Source of the DNA: Daedaleopsis sinensis
Lineage: Eukaryota > Basidiomycota > Agaricomycetes > Polyporales > Polyporaceae
NCBI GenBank assembly: GCA_033807695.1
Contig: CM066305.1
Span: forward strand, 248,001-312,000
Direction of reading: 5' to 3'
Length of the DNA stretch: 64,000 nt
The notes under the pieces were generated by a model, which worked only from the letters and a program-made list of their open reading frames with translations, had not been told where the DNA came from and ran no database searches. The position numbers and the translations under genes were made by a program. Below, piece by piece: positions 1 to 11,972 of the stretch. Positions within the stretch are counted from its first letter, which is position 1, and each line of letters starts with the position of its first letter.

Positions 1-530
1 CTTCCACGTCCGCGCAGAGCTCGGGATCATCCAACCCTGACACGATATCAACGAACACCGTGCTACCAACCCTACTGCCTCCAACCCCGACTGTCATGCA
101 CGCTGCTTCAGACTCGCATCCAGGCCAGCCACCCATACCAACAACCACCCTCGTCATCATTCTAGGTGTGATAGGCAGCATCTCCTTGACGATACTCATC
201 CTCGGGACCGTATTCTTTGTGCGGAGACGGCGGCTCGCAAGGGGATCAGGTGCGTTACGATGTATCTTATTCCTCGATCTATGTTGCTCGTATTCTGACG
301 TGCTGCATGATACAGCTCCTAGCGGCGGACGAGGAGATGATGTCCTGTACGGTGACGACAAGTCTCTAGTGTCCCGGACCGACTCGAAGTCGTCATACTT
401 CCCGCCCAGCGCCCGGTACGCATCGCTATTCAAGTTCACCCTCCCTAGATCCAAGCAGCCAGGCGCTGCACCCTCGTTCACTACACTCGCATCGACGCAA
501 GCAACCGTCCAGTCGTGGCACGCGGTATAG
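1..530 (+). CDS. Single-pass membrane protein, member 1 (5' partial)
   Basis: The frame is open from the window edge, so the N-terminus and ectodomain are missing. What remains is a short Ser/Thr/Pro-rich stalk, one hydrophobic helix of about 22 residues (LVIILGVIGSISLTILILG...) and a basic stop-transfer run (RRRRLARGS). A probable 66-bp intron (250-315, GTGCGT..ACAG) lies just after the TM, as in the other members of this cluster. Because 66 is a multiple of three the reading frame also stays open through it. The tail is Ser-rich and ends in SWHAV, close to the WYAV/WYAI ends of members 4, 5 and 7. Automatic annotation often calls such TM segments EGFR-like. No ligand or function is known; the cluster context is the main support. 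Confidence 0.7.
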   Translation, partial: STSAQSSGSSNPDTISTNTVLPTLLPPTPTVMHAASDSHPGQPPIPTTTLVIILGVIGSISLTILILGTVFFVRRRRLARGSGALRCILFLDLCCSYSDVLHDTAPSGGRGDDVLYGDDKSLVSRTDSKSSYFPPSARYASLFKFTLPRSKQPGAAPSFTTLASTQATVQSWHAV

Positions 531-1700
531 CTCATAGACTAGACGGTCACAACCTAGTCGCAACCACGCAGTGAGTCCTGTTACTGGCTACTTCGATGGT
601 TGTACCGGCGTACTGAGCCAGCATAGGTTGATTGAATTGATGCGTGCGTACTCAACAGTCATCTATTCACTCGGTCGAAGCGGAGACGGAGACGGCTGTG
701 CCGTCTCTGGCTATCTCTGAGGAAGCTCTACCGATTCAGAAGGCGGGTTGGCACGACAGTGTAGAATATGCGTTCGACACGTTCGTTCTGTACTGTTGCG
801 CAGCGTGGTATCAGATACCCAGGACGCTTCCAGGCACTTCGGACCAGTCTTGTACTCGTCCCACACGCACGACGACGACTGCGAGCATGATCGAATCCTG
901 CAGATGTCAAAACACGTTCGATCTGCTCGCTACACATCTGAAGGGCAACAAGCATCTGTCCGCAGCGCGGCGTCCATCTCGAGCCACGTCCGTTTCGTGC
1001 CTCAGACAATGCGGAATGTATCCCGAGAAGGAGGAACATGGCCCGATGAAGAGAGGCAGATTGACGCGTCCTCGAGCCTGTGTACGTATCTCATGGAACG
1101 AAGTTGTCGTGATATGCATGTCATATCGTGGCTGACAATCTGTACTCCAGGATCCGTGCCTCGCCTCTCGAACGCGGTGGCCCCTATCGACGACCTTAGT
1201 TAGCATGATTTCGCACCATGTACCGCCCGAGCGTCCGATGATCAACAGTCAATGGCATGGGTAAGGTTCGCAGGTGACCAGGTCGTCCATCTGAAGCTCT
1301 GTTGCTGACTTGGCAATCTCAGGAAGGCTGTTCTAAAGTCGCAGAATGCAGAGGTGCTTCGTTCTTCAAACAAAGTGAAGCTTCGAGTCCATCTTCGGAT
1401 GAGCCAAGGATAGGATGTGTGGGGGCGCAACGCCAGTAGCGAAGGTGCGTCGTCGCGCGACAAGATGCTGTGATGGTCCTCATTATATCTGTCCCATAGA
1501 CGCCACCTCATGACAGCGTTGCGATGCAGGCCCTGCAGGCAAGCACGCTTGAAATAGCCTCTGCTGGTGGATGTAGGGTGTGCCCTCTTCCGCCTGTCGA
1601 GACTCTGCACTACATCCACGAGGCGTCCCTGGACGTCCACCTTGCGGCCAATCCACCGCTCCTCCCTCTCCAGTCTGAGAGCTGCCGCAATTGAGCAAGA
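531..1700. other. Intergenic stretch, nothing recognised
   Basis: Short overlapping frames occur on both strands, but none shows a domain, consistent splice sites or similarity to the neighbours. I see no RNA gene or repeat. Confidence 0.5.
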
Positions 1701-3017
1701 ATGTCACAGCCCGCCACGACGACTGTTTTCAACACTGACACGAATATAATCTCATACCCTACTGGGTGGTATCCTGCTCAGGGCGGTAGACTACATAAAG
1801 CCGCATCGGGACTCGCAGAAGCGTTTTTCAACTTCACAGGTGAGTGATCTGTTATGTTCTGACTTCCTATGCATGACAAAGAGACCGCGTAGAAACTGGA
1901 GTCGCCGTACATGGTCTGTACGCTCCGCATGACGAGGGCAATACGTGGGTGAATCTGAGCTGTGTGAGCTGTGAGGTGAATGGCACACCGCTACCGGTTC
2001 AAACACCTTCACCATCATCATCTCCGGGGCAAAAGAATCGTGGTGACGAACCTAAAAACGACTTTCTATGCTCCACCGACGGGCTCCCGATGACTACCTC
2101 GAACATATTCAACCTAACTATCAATTTTCCGGACAATCTCAATCTTGACATCTATCTAAATTATATTGTCCTGGCCAATGCCACAGTATCGTCTACATTG
2201 TCGACTACCTCATCGTCTACAGCTTCCACATCATTACCCATATCGACTCCACCGACACAATCAGTAGCTCCATCAACTCCAACCCAGTCGTGCTCCTCAT
2301 GTTCGAAGACGATGATCACTACAAGCTCATCCACATACCCTCTGTCACCTTCCAATTCCATGTCGACGACAGCAGTAGCGTCTCCGACACACTCTGACTC
2401 TGCTGGCGATAATACGCTGCCAGTGCATAGAACAGGAGCCAATAGAACTGGCGCTATCGTAGGCGGTGTGCTGGGTGGTGTGCTCCTCCTCCTTTTAGTC
2501 CTTTCTTTCCTGTTCCGCGCAAGGCTCCGTGACGCCTACCATCGAGGTGAGTATCCACACAAGCCCCGTGATGACTCTACACCCTGTTCTGACGTGTCCA
2601 TTATCTCCAGTTTTCTCCTCTCGCCGACGCGAGTCTAGTCGTGCCCGCGATCGAGACGATATGTCCACGCTCACAGACGGTGCGCCCGCACTCACAGCCT
2701 GGAAGCCAGAGATGTTCGCCGTCCAGTCCCGCCCTGCTACGAAACTCGATTTCGTGCCGGAGAAGCTTAACCGCGCATCCATGCTCTCGGATACCGCCTA
2801 TACGGACTCAAGCTCGCAGGTCGAGTCTTCCGTCGGGCGGCACGCCTCTTTAGGCTCTATCAACCTCCTCCTCCCCCCGCTTGACTTTCTGCACATCCAC
2901 GAAGACACGGAGCGGCAGACACAGACACAAGAGGACACGTCGTACGCTGCTGCTCCGTCCGCGGAACATGACTTCCGCTCGCCGCGGTCGCGCCCTTCAT
3001 GGAATACCCCAATGTAG
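1701..3017 (+). CDS. Single-pass membrane protein, member 2
   Basis: Three exons: 1701-1839, 1893-2546 and 2611-3017. Both introns (53 and 64 bp, GT..AG) are phase 1. Exon 1 encodes 46 residues starting MSQPATTTVF. Exon 2 gives an ectodomain with the cysteine cluster CVSCEVNG...FLCSTDG, N-glycosylation sites (NLS, NFT, NLT, NAT), a Ser/Thr stalk and the TM helix GAIVGGVLGGVLLLLLVLSFLF followed by RARLRDAYHR. Exon 3 is the cytoplasmic tail with DDMSTLTDG....AWKPEMF. The join is supported by frame continuity and by exon-by-exon agreement with member 3, whose first exon is also exactly 139 nt. There is no cleavable signal peptide. Function is unknown; a cell-surface sensor or adhesin-like role is only an inference from architecture. 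Confidence 0.78.
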
Positions 3018-3869
3018 AGGCTGATGAAGTGATGAAGTTGGTCGACCAAACGAATCGTTGCCGTGGGTTCGTGATGTGCGTATATAAGGCCCCGTTTTTA
3101 AGTGACATTACTCATGCATGTGGACTACTATGGACTAGTGTATGTACTGTACACGGAGGAGACGAGCGTAGCAGAATGTACTCATGGCTTCCGTTTCACT
3201 CGCATTCTCATAGGCCTGTTCCTCGATCAAGTACTGGGTACGGTGTTCCGGAAACATGCCAGTTACAGTCAGTGTAATTCGTTTGACCGAGACGTGGAAG
3301 GAGCTGCCCTGGAGCTGCCAGTTCAGATTTCGATGTAAGGTTCTTCGCGTTCTTTGATTTGACAGCTTACTTGTGGTAACGAGGCAATGACAACTTTGTT
3401 CAGCACAGTAGACCGCAGCCTGTCATGTCTCTGACCCGGTCTCGAAGTGGTCAACAATAGTCATCGGCTCCACTGGCTCGCTCTTCCACTCCCTAGCTAC
3501 CGGACATCGTACGTGCTTCCCGTCGTTCGATGAATATATATCATGTCTGAGGAAGTTGTGCCGCATCTCACGAACATCCCGTCGGTGTTCTCAGATCCGC
3601 AAAGCCCGACACTCTACTCCCGTGTGGTCTCTCTTGCTACTGTATCGTATGACCGTGGCACATGCTGAGATTGAAGCGCATTTGCGTGCGATACAGTTCT
3701 ATCACCCCCGAGGCCTGCGCTGACTGCGCGAGAGGCCACCGGGAAGCTTGGCTGTGGCCTCTACGAAGGGAAAGACATATAATACAACGGTACGCAATCT
3801 CTTCGCTACTGCCATTACACACTGACGCTGCACAGACCCACTCATAACGCTTACTATCGAGTCGGTGTG
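3018..3869. other. Intergenic, presumed promoter of member 3
   Basis: No gene recognised. A TATATAAG-like element lies near 3082, shortly after the stop of member 2, and an AT-rich ATATATAT run is near 3534. Confidence 0.4.
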
Positions 3870-5094
3870 ATGTCGATTTCCAACCCATTCTACCCATTCT
3901 ACAGCAACGATACTCGCATACAATACAGCCCTCAACACGCTTGGATTCCTGCTTATGTGTACAAGGAGGCCGTAACGCACGACGCCGAGGCGACTCTCAT
4001 ATTCAACGGTGAGTACAGTGTACAGGTCTAGAGGCACAACGGATGACTCACTTTCTCTCAAGGTACCGACGTCACGGTATTCCGCTTCCTGTATAATCGT
4101 GACCAGTACCAACCACCGCATTGTATGCAATGTGAAGTGGACGGTACCACCATCCCTTCGAATACCCAGGTGCAGCCAACACCCACGAAGAGCATACACA
4201 TGGAGATATGTTCAACAAGCAACCTTTCGCCCAATGCTGTCCATACAATAAAACTCTTCTGCGTTGGTGATAAGAAGGAGGAGAAGTTCTTTCTTGACAA
4301 GATCGTTGTCGGGTCTCAACCAACGGTCGTCGTATCTTCGACGACAAAGTCATCATACCCTGGTACCGTCATCACCTCCGCCACGGTCCTAACATCCGTG
4401 CGTCCCGTGTCCTCGAGCATACCCGACTCCTTGCGCAACCGCCCTTCCCCGAACCTCACAGAGACTCGCCCATCGCCATCACCCTCCTCTACCTGGCTCT
4501 CATCGACTACATACGGTCATCCTCCTGCATCTGTGCCTAAAAGTCCTGCAGCAAGTGCCAGTAGCGCGAATACCCAAAAGGAGGCCAATCCCTCCGCGGC
4601 CTCCTCGACTGCAAGTACGGGCAGCGTAGGCTCCAATCACCACGGACCTGTCATAGGGGGTGTCGTCGGTGGTGTCTTGCTTTTCGCAATGCTTGTTTCT
4701 GTATTCCTCTATTGGAGAAAGAGACGAATGAGAGGCTACCGCCGTAAGTATTTGCTGATACGACTGCCACCACAGGATCGCGCTGAGAGTTTACTTCACA
4801 GCGGAAAGGACCTTCAAAAATCGATTCCGCGAGCAAGACGAGAGATCCGCCACCACGGTTGGGGTACCTGCGCTCACAATTTGGAATCAGGAGAAGTTCG
4901 CGACGATTCCATCCCGCCCGTCCACAAACGTCGACTTCGCCCCGCTTGGCACCACCACAGTCTCGTCCTCTGAGTTTAATGCCGACTCTCTATATCAGGA
5001 TGAGGCGTCACATCTGTCCAGCGCACGACTAGTGCATCCTCATACAGACTCCTACAGAACAGGCCTGAATTCACATAGCAGAGGAGGACCTTGA
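3870..5094 (+). CDS. Single-pass membrane protein, member 3
   Basis: Exons 3870-4008, 4063-4743 and 4802-5094, with introns of 54 and 58 bp (GTGAGT..AAG, GTAAGT..CAG), both phase 1. The first 46 residues (MSISNPFYPFYSND...) contain WIPAY, matching WYPAQ in member 2. The ectodomain carries CMQCEVDG...ICSTSNL...LFCVGD, then a Ser/Thr/Pro stalk, TM helix GPVIGGVVGGVLLFAMLVSV and basic WRKRRMRG. The tail has VGVPALTIWNQEKF in the place of the family Trp-Pro-Glu-x-Phe motif and ends NSHSRGGP, so the C-terminal WYAV motif is absent. The unspliced frame also stays open past the second donor, which would give a false C-terminus; the spliced frame is preferred because it restores the family tail. Function unknown. 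Confidence 0.75.
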
Positions 5095-6141
5095 GGGAAT
5101 GGATGAGACGGGCGGCCGGAGGCGTCGGAATATAACTCGGACGCACTTGCTAGCGACAATTGTGGCCTCAATCTCTCCCTGAATTCTCACATTGTTTGAG
5201 TTAGCAGATAGACCCTGGGCGGCACACCAACGTTGGGGGACATTCTGTCGGTGTCGGACTCGGAGTTGTATGTAAAGTTGAGAATCTGAGTACTCCAACA
5301 CTGGTTCCGCGCAGAGCGCGGCCTAGTAGGCGCTCGCGCGCTTGTCGCCCTGTCATCGCCAGGCCGCGCTCCGGGCATGATCTGTGAGAACTGCGTCCGA
5401 GTCTTCGTCCGCGTCCCCTTACCATCTGACCCGACATCACCCTCTCGACAGATGGTCAGATACACCATACTTCCGCGTGTATCCATCGCAGTCTCTCCGC
5501 TGTATCGAGGCACCCGAAAGCGATAGCTCTGACGGCGCCGGACCTTGGAGATTTCCAGTGCCAGCAGCGTCAGCTTGTCTCCCCCAGTCAAGCTCCGGTC
5601 TTTCACAGCAGACCTTCTCATTCCTTTTATTGCCTATCGGTACAACTTCTAGCTTGATCTGCGCGCTCCGGCCTATCAGTATGGCCAGTCGGACGATGAG
5701 GTCTGCAGCCTCCCCAATCAACCATTCTTAATCAGGTACACGCCTCCGATACCGCAAAAGCACTTCAAGTTCCACCTATGTCAGCCACAGTTGACCTCGC
5801 GTTATGAATGCCAGCCCTGAGCCAAGAATGAATTTGCTCGTACGGTACTGTGAGTGCTCTGATTATGTTTCCGACTTCGCTTTATGTCCTCAGACCTGTC
5901 CTTCATCGCAATGTAGCTCATGACCCTATGTGGCAGGACTCTTGTTTTCCGATGCTCCCAAGTGAGTCTAATCGCGCGCGCTCATGTGCAACTTCTGATC
6001 CATCTGTTCGAACCATCTAGATGACAGGGAACGTAGAGATGCTGGGAAAGTCGCAGCATGATCGCTCTGGTCGGTATATTGCCCTACGACTGAGCTTGCT
6101 GGCTCCTCTACCCTCGAAGTCCTCCGTCTACCGGATCGGTC
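5095..6141. other. Intergenic or decayed sequence
   Basis: Several frames of 75-145 codons are open on both strands (5187-5735) but none carries a family motif or plausible splice structure. It may contain decayed coding sequence; I cannot show this. Confidence 0.35.
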
Positions 6142-7580
6142 ATGAACCCAGCACAGGCCTTTCGCACAAACTCGCACACCGGTGCAAACTCCCAAGGGGT
6201 GAGCTCATCGGGCTCGGATGTCAAATACTCGTCGAGAGTACGCGGGGTGCAGTTCACTGCAGGCGAGTCACACGTCCTCATGTCGTGGTTGCGGAAGTGA
6301 CCTGTACATCGTGCAGGCATCGGATTTGTGGATCCCTTGGAGCAAGATTGCCTCTCGGATCATCGAGACCACACGGTATCGGGGAGATATATGTTGTCGC
6401 AAACTACGCCATTCTCCTTAGATACGATCTCATTCCTTGCCATCGCTGCAGTCTCTACTACCCCTCACGCATCGGATACTACTACAAACGCGTCCTCGCC
6501 AACGTCATCCTCAACTACCGCGACGACACCTACTTCCAGTAGCGCAGGCTCCCCGAGCACACCCACTTCATCCATTCCTTTGACTTCCTCTACATCGACC
6601 ACATCTTCTACAGATACTCGCCCCCCTTCTTCGACTTCCAAGACTCTCTCTACCTCGACCAGTGGTACATCTTCCTCAAATGCCTTATCATCTCCATCAG
6701 ACACACCCCCTACAACATCCCCATCCACAAGTCCCTCCACATCTACAAGTCACGCACAGCCTATTTCGCCATCCACTCAAATTCAAGGAGATCCATCGAG
6801 TGAGACTGAGACTTCCCCAATGCCCAACCATCCCGGGGGCACTGTGTATGTCACCTCTAGCCATTCAAGTTCGCAGGAGCCCGGTTTAGAATCTAGCACG
6901 CTTGCAAGCTCCGAAATGCTGCCTCTCCCGGCCGCCGGTCCCTCATCCATTGTGATCCAAAGCGCACCCATTATCTCCGAAGAGGTCTCCTCGATACTGA
7001 CCGCTGATACGCCGGCAACCGTGACGCCTCGAGCCGGGTCGGATTCTCGGAACAAACCCGCGGAGAACGCCCGTGTACAGATCGGTGTGGCTATTGGCGT
7101 TATCCTCCTGTTCCTCATGTTCGGGTTTCTCCTGTTCCGTATTCGAAGACGGCGCAGTCAACGACGCTCAGGTGAGCTTTGCGCTTCTGTTGACAGCTCT
7201 ATGCTGCGTCCAGTGTCCGATGACGGGATGCTTACCGTCTCCATCCAGCCGCGTCTACAGCCTACTCGACTCGCGCGCTCGCGCATGAGATGTCGACCCA
7301 ACTTGGCGAACCACGGACAATCACATTCTGGACCCCAGAGCGCTTCGCGCTGGAGTCGCGCGAACCGAGTACCGACTCTCGGTATACGACGCTGCACTCG
7401 GACTCTGGTGGGTCTGCACGCAACTCGGTCGTGCTGGGCACCCTGTCCGCGAATCCCCTGCTAGTGGACGACGACGTGTCGACCATAAGCGGGCAGTCCT
7501 CAGGCTTCTCGTCTTCGGACTGGGAGCACGGCTCTGATCAAACCCCGCCGGCGTCCCGCAGCTCTTGGTATGCGGTGTAG
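6142..7580 (+). CDS. Single-pass membrane protein, member 4 (5' end uncertain)
   Basis: The secure part is exon 2 from about 6317 to 7171 and exon 3 7249-7580, joined over a 77-bp GTGAGC..CAG intron in phase 1. Exon 2 encodes the end of the ectodomain (DCLSDHRDHTVSG...SLDTISFLAIA), a very long Ser/Thr/Pro stalk (about 180 residues), the TM helix IGVAIGVILLFLMFGFLLF and the basic RIRRRRSQRR. Exon 3 holds HEMSTQLGEP...FWTPERF and ends SSWYAV. Exon 1 is proposed as 6142-6262, ending QFTAG, followed by a 54-bp intron with a GC donor (GCGAGT). Without that splice an in-frame TGA at 6298 would stop translation. The Cys-x-Val-Asp-Gly loop of the other members is shortened here to VDPLEQDC, so the ectodomain may be degenerate or the 5' model wrong. 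Confidence 0.6.
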
Positions 7581-9052
7581 CTAGGAAGACCGCGATGAAT
7601 CCTATTTTTACTCTCACTACAGGCTCTTCTCCTCGTTTGCTGGCCCTATAACATGGCTATACGGTATCAAGCCTTGCCACTGTTGTATTATACCCCGGTT
7701 CACAACTAGTCTCTAGCGTCACATTTTGTCTCGTGCCGTACGCCTCATCTCAACACATTTATAAATCCCATAATACTTGGTTCTCATAATCATTCTGGCT
7801 TCGACCAGCTGGAAGAGCTTGACTTAGACTAAGTATTGCAATTTTGAGCGTTTAGCTGATAGAGACGCCCAAGCTCAAACTTGTGACGCACTCGCTGCCA
7901 CTAGTGTTTGCTCGCTGTCTCTATCCTCCCCTTCTCCAAGAGAAGCTACCACTCTCTTCATCCTTGCCGAACGTTTCTTCCTCCTCCTCCTACACCTCCT
8001 CCCACACGCCTCGAATAAGATGATGGGCATCTCCGACATAGTAACATTGTCGTCCTCGATCAGCCTGGCCTCTAACTTTCCCAATACAACCGTCAGCGCG
8101 TCAGCGCTCGAATTCGACTGCAACATCACGCAACATATCGGTAGCCACGACATCTTAGAAACCCTCTGACTATCAAAATCTCGGCATTGATTAGGTTCGT
8201 CATTCGTTCCGAGCCATGACGGACATATCTGAATTGGGTTGATACGTCGTTCTGATCGCTCCAGGTGAACCAGCCTGAGGAGATTGAGAAGTACGAGATC
8301 AGAACCCGAGCTAGCTTCGGAGGAGACCGTAAGCTGAGAGTCCCGTGTCGGTCGAGGTGAGCTTTCATTCATTGTCGTGGACGGCAATCCCATTATCCCC
8401 CATGTCGGCGGTGTGTGCTCTGCCAGAGAAGTGACACGCCGCTTCAATATGTTACACGGACCGGCCTGTGCATGGCTGAGCAACGGTCCGCATGCGTTGA
8501 CGATGGAAGCTTTCGTGATGCATGAGATGGAAGTGAGATGGACGTGTGCGAGACAGACACATCATTAGAAACCAGCGAATCGATGAGTGCACAATGCATT
8601 GTCAAGGGCGGGTGAGGGGAGTAGTGAATGGTTTATGGTGTGAGTCCCGATATGTTGTTCAGAGTATGACACATGCTCGTGCGGCGGATGAGAGCCACCC
8701 TCTGTGAAAGAGGTGCGTCGTTGTGGGGCGTTGTCAGTGTACCTACTCAATCAACCCCAAGGCTCTTGACAGAGTACGCAAGCACATCTTCCTGCCGGAA
8801 AATCAACTGCATTACAAACAGATCGCAGACCGCGAGACGTCGTCCATAACGACGTGAGTTGTCTGAAGTCCTGTTCCTTCGCTTTACTTAGTCGCTAGAC
8901 TCACGCCGCATTGCCTGTCTATACAGACATTGTGACCCGACTCCTCTTCGACGCAGTTAGGCCCAAGGTGACTAGGTCATAGGTCATTCACGAACTCCTG
9001 TGGTTTCCCATATACTAATGACTTCAAATCTCATCGAAGACGCCGCTATAAG
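7581..9052. other. Intergenic with one unexplained minus-strand frame
   Basis: A minus-strand frame of 202 codons (7875-8483) is open. It is Leu/Ser-rich with a C-terminal basic run (RRCRRRRKKR). It could be a decayed F-box/LRR tail, but no F-box motif is present and I do not call it a gene. The rest shows nothing recognisable. Confidence 0.35.
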
Positions 9053-10981
9053 ATGCCATCGAGACCTCCCGATTTAGATAGAGGCTACACGACGCGCATC
9101 TGTTCGTCTCCCTCTGTCGCCGAAGACACGGCTTATAGCCCTCTTTGCCCCGCCCCTCTCTATCCACCTCCCTACACCTCCGCTGCGGGCATGTATGCCT
9201 CCGTGGCGAGCTTTACATCGGTCACAGGCGGCGTTGATACGACCGCTATGAAGCTCCCTTCCACCTCTGCAGTCGAAGCTACGACGTCCCTGAGTGCAAA
9301 GCACGGCACCTCTTTGTACGGCACTCCTGAGATTCCAAGCTTTACCAGCGATGGGTCAGCAGTGACGACACCTACAGGCGAGTCGGTACCGTGTGCTGCT
9401 TGTTTATAGCAAACTCTCAACTTGAGCTAGGTGTTTGGGGAAACCGTACTCACTCCTCTGGAAAGGAGTCCGGACACGGCCCATCCGAAACGTCGTCGTC
9501 CATTCCCAGTAGGACGACCCTCCCCGTAGTCTCGCAGTCGAGCGACCCACCCACTACGACACACCATTCCAGTTCAATGCAGAGCGTCACCTCGCATCTT
9601 AGCTCGTCGAAGTCTACGAGCATGAGTAGCAATCCTCCGACAACTAATTCCTCGACTAATAGCCTCGCTCCCCCCGATTCATCTACCCTCCTCTCGTCCG
9701 TCTCTCGTCCGACACTGTCCCAGTCTGCATCCCACACCGGCGACTCTGTTTCGCACGAGCCACCCACTACGTCGCACACATCCTCCGCTGCTGCATCACA
9801 TACTACGTACACTGTGGCATCTTCTTCTCTGTCAAGCTATACATCGTTCACCCGACCTCGTACACCGTTCACGACGTCAAAGCAGCCTACGTCGACACCC
9901 AATCCCGCCATCTCTCCTCCGTGCAAAACCACCGCTGTCTGGGACCTCCCCATGCTTGGCGACAAGGGGTGGCAGACGTATGCGTGTCCAAGTAATCAAG
10001 TGAAGATCGTTTCAGTGCATGGATCCGATCTGTCATCACCAGGGCCCGTGACGAACACTTTTTTCCATCAGTCTTTGTCTTCTGCCTCCGATGAAACATC
10101 GTCGGGTGTGTCATCCAGTACAAGTGCAATAATATCGACCCTCGCCGCAGCCTCATCTATATCCACATCCGCCGACACAAATACTATACCGTCGTCGTCC
10201 AGCTCCCCTAGTAGCACAAACACTCTGCCGCCATTATCCAGCACCTCCGATTCCTCAATTACACCGACGACGCCAGAACCTAGCGGCTCAAAATCCAATG
10301 GTTCACAGCATCAGGATTCTGACCGCCATATCCTCAAAATAGCCATAGTTGTCGCTGTCACCTTCCTGCTGCTCATCGTCGTGCTCTTCCTGCTCTGGCA
10401 AAACAGCAGACTGCGTCGTAAACGCCGTCGCGGTGAGTGTTCTCTGACCTCCCTCTCATCACACAGGCTCTCAAGGCTGACCGCGCCGCTATCCTACAGC
10501 GTCTACAGCCCTTCGGCAAGAGCTCCTCCGGCGCGAACTGCAGACCTCGATCATGATGACGGCTCCCAATCCCAATCTCAATCCCAATCTCAATCCCAAT
10601 CCCGCTCCCCCCATCCCGCATCCTCTTTCTCGAGCGGTTCCCGCTGGAGACGGGCCCATGCTCCCGCGCTGGACTTCAGAGCCGTTCTCTCTGGATTGGC
10701 CGTCTTCGACCACCGTTTTCAACGACCACATGGAGACGGGGACGACGGAGCTTGCCACTCGATCGTTCACCACGTCGTCTGCCTCGCGCGGGTCCTCGTC
10801 GCGGCCCCTTTTGCGGAACCACGAGGATGTGACGAGGACGTACGACGCGGTAAGAGACCCCGTTACCACCGCCGGGAACGTGGGGGAGGTGAAGATGAAG
10901 GGTTCGAGCCTACCCGAATCGTCCCCGGAGACTGAGCTGGCCCATCAGGCGGAGTCTCGCGGGATCTGGTATGCGATTTAG
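9053..10981 (+). CDS. Single-pass membrane protein, member 5 (mucin-like stalk)
   Basis: Exons 9053-9377, 9431-10432 and 10500-10981. The first intron (53 bp) needs a GC donor (GCGAGT) to keep frame; the second (67 bp) is GTGAGT..CAG. Both are phase 1. The protein is unlike the others at its N-terminus: exon 1 (MPSRPPDLDRGY...) is longer and lacks the Trp motif. Exon 2 is a large Ser/Thr stalk interrupted by a small folded-looking island with two cysteines (PPCKTTAVWDLP...WQTYACPSNQ). The TM helix is ILKIAIVVAVTFLLLIVVLFLLW, then RLRRKRRR. The tail contains an Asn-Pro repeat (NPNLNPNLNPNP), PMLPRWTSEPF and the C-terminus GIWYAI. Function unknown; heavy O-glycosylation of the stalk is expected from composition. 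Confidence 0.68.
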
Positions 10982-11972
10982 CTCGAGACGAGCAGGACTC
11001 ATGCTGTGTTCTTGGAGGAGTGCCATGCGACGTGCGAGTGTATACCTATGTACTATTGGGCTCTCTGTGATAGCGTCGATGTTGCGACTCTGCCCGTCTC
11101 GACCCTTGCCACTGTCTCGCCAGCGGCTGCGCCGCAACGATCCTGCACGTACAAGAGTTTGACTTCCTTATACCTACTCAGCCTTGTCCTGACCAGTCTA
11201 TCAGCATAACCATCATCATACCCATCATCACACATAGTCGAGTCCGCATTCAAGCTTCAAGCTTCAAGCTTCACGCTCGATTGGACTCGGGCATAAGTAC
11301 ATTCTTCGAATCCTCGTAGCCGCCGGAGATCAATATCCAGATCATGCATCATGCTAGTCATCGCCCATCTCACCGCATGGTACTGACAAATCGGTACTGA
11401 CATTACTCTGTTATAGGGAGTTCCCTGTTGTGTGTATCAAGCTTTTAAAGCATAATACACCTGCCATGACGACGAAGGTCTTACGCGCTAAGATACTAGG
11501 ATTCTATCAATGATCAACGTCAACTTGAATCGGACACAGGTCCCGGTGGTCGACGGCGAGCCCGGAGGCAGTTCGCAGGCCCAAGAACTCTGACTACGTA
11601 TGCACGAAAACTACTGGATTAGGTCTTGGACCCGGTGCACGCAGGCAGTGAGTGTCTTCGTTGTACATCTTGATCGCGCCGGTGCTAGTACTGATCAATT
11701 ATGCATTGGTTCTTGGCTCATTCTATCGTGTTCGAGCTGATGACGGTAGTAGTGCGAGAATACGGTTGCGTGGGTTATGCAAGATGAGAATGCCTCCAAA
11801 CCGTATCACCTTGGCAAAGTCAGCTCCAAATTCAAATATCTCTCAGTGGTGTGATGGATGGACCGCACCTACGCGGCTGTAGTCCTCTTTATAATATCGG
11901 GAAGCTGGCTAGGTGTAACTCGCTGAAACTCTCCACCCATTTCTTCCTTTATACCGGATATCTATCATCGAG
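10982..11972. other. Intergenic
   Basis: No gene recognised. A small tandem repeat of the heptamer AAGCTTC (three copies) lies near 11254-11275. Confidence 0.45.

Noticed and set aside
7875..8483. 202-codon minus-strand frame as a gene
   Set aside because: No ATG-proximal domain, no homologue recognised, and no splice structure.
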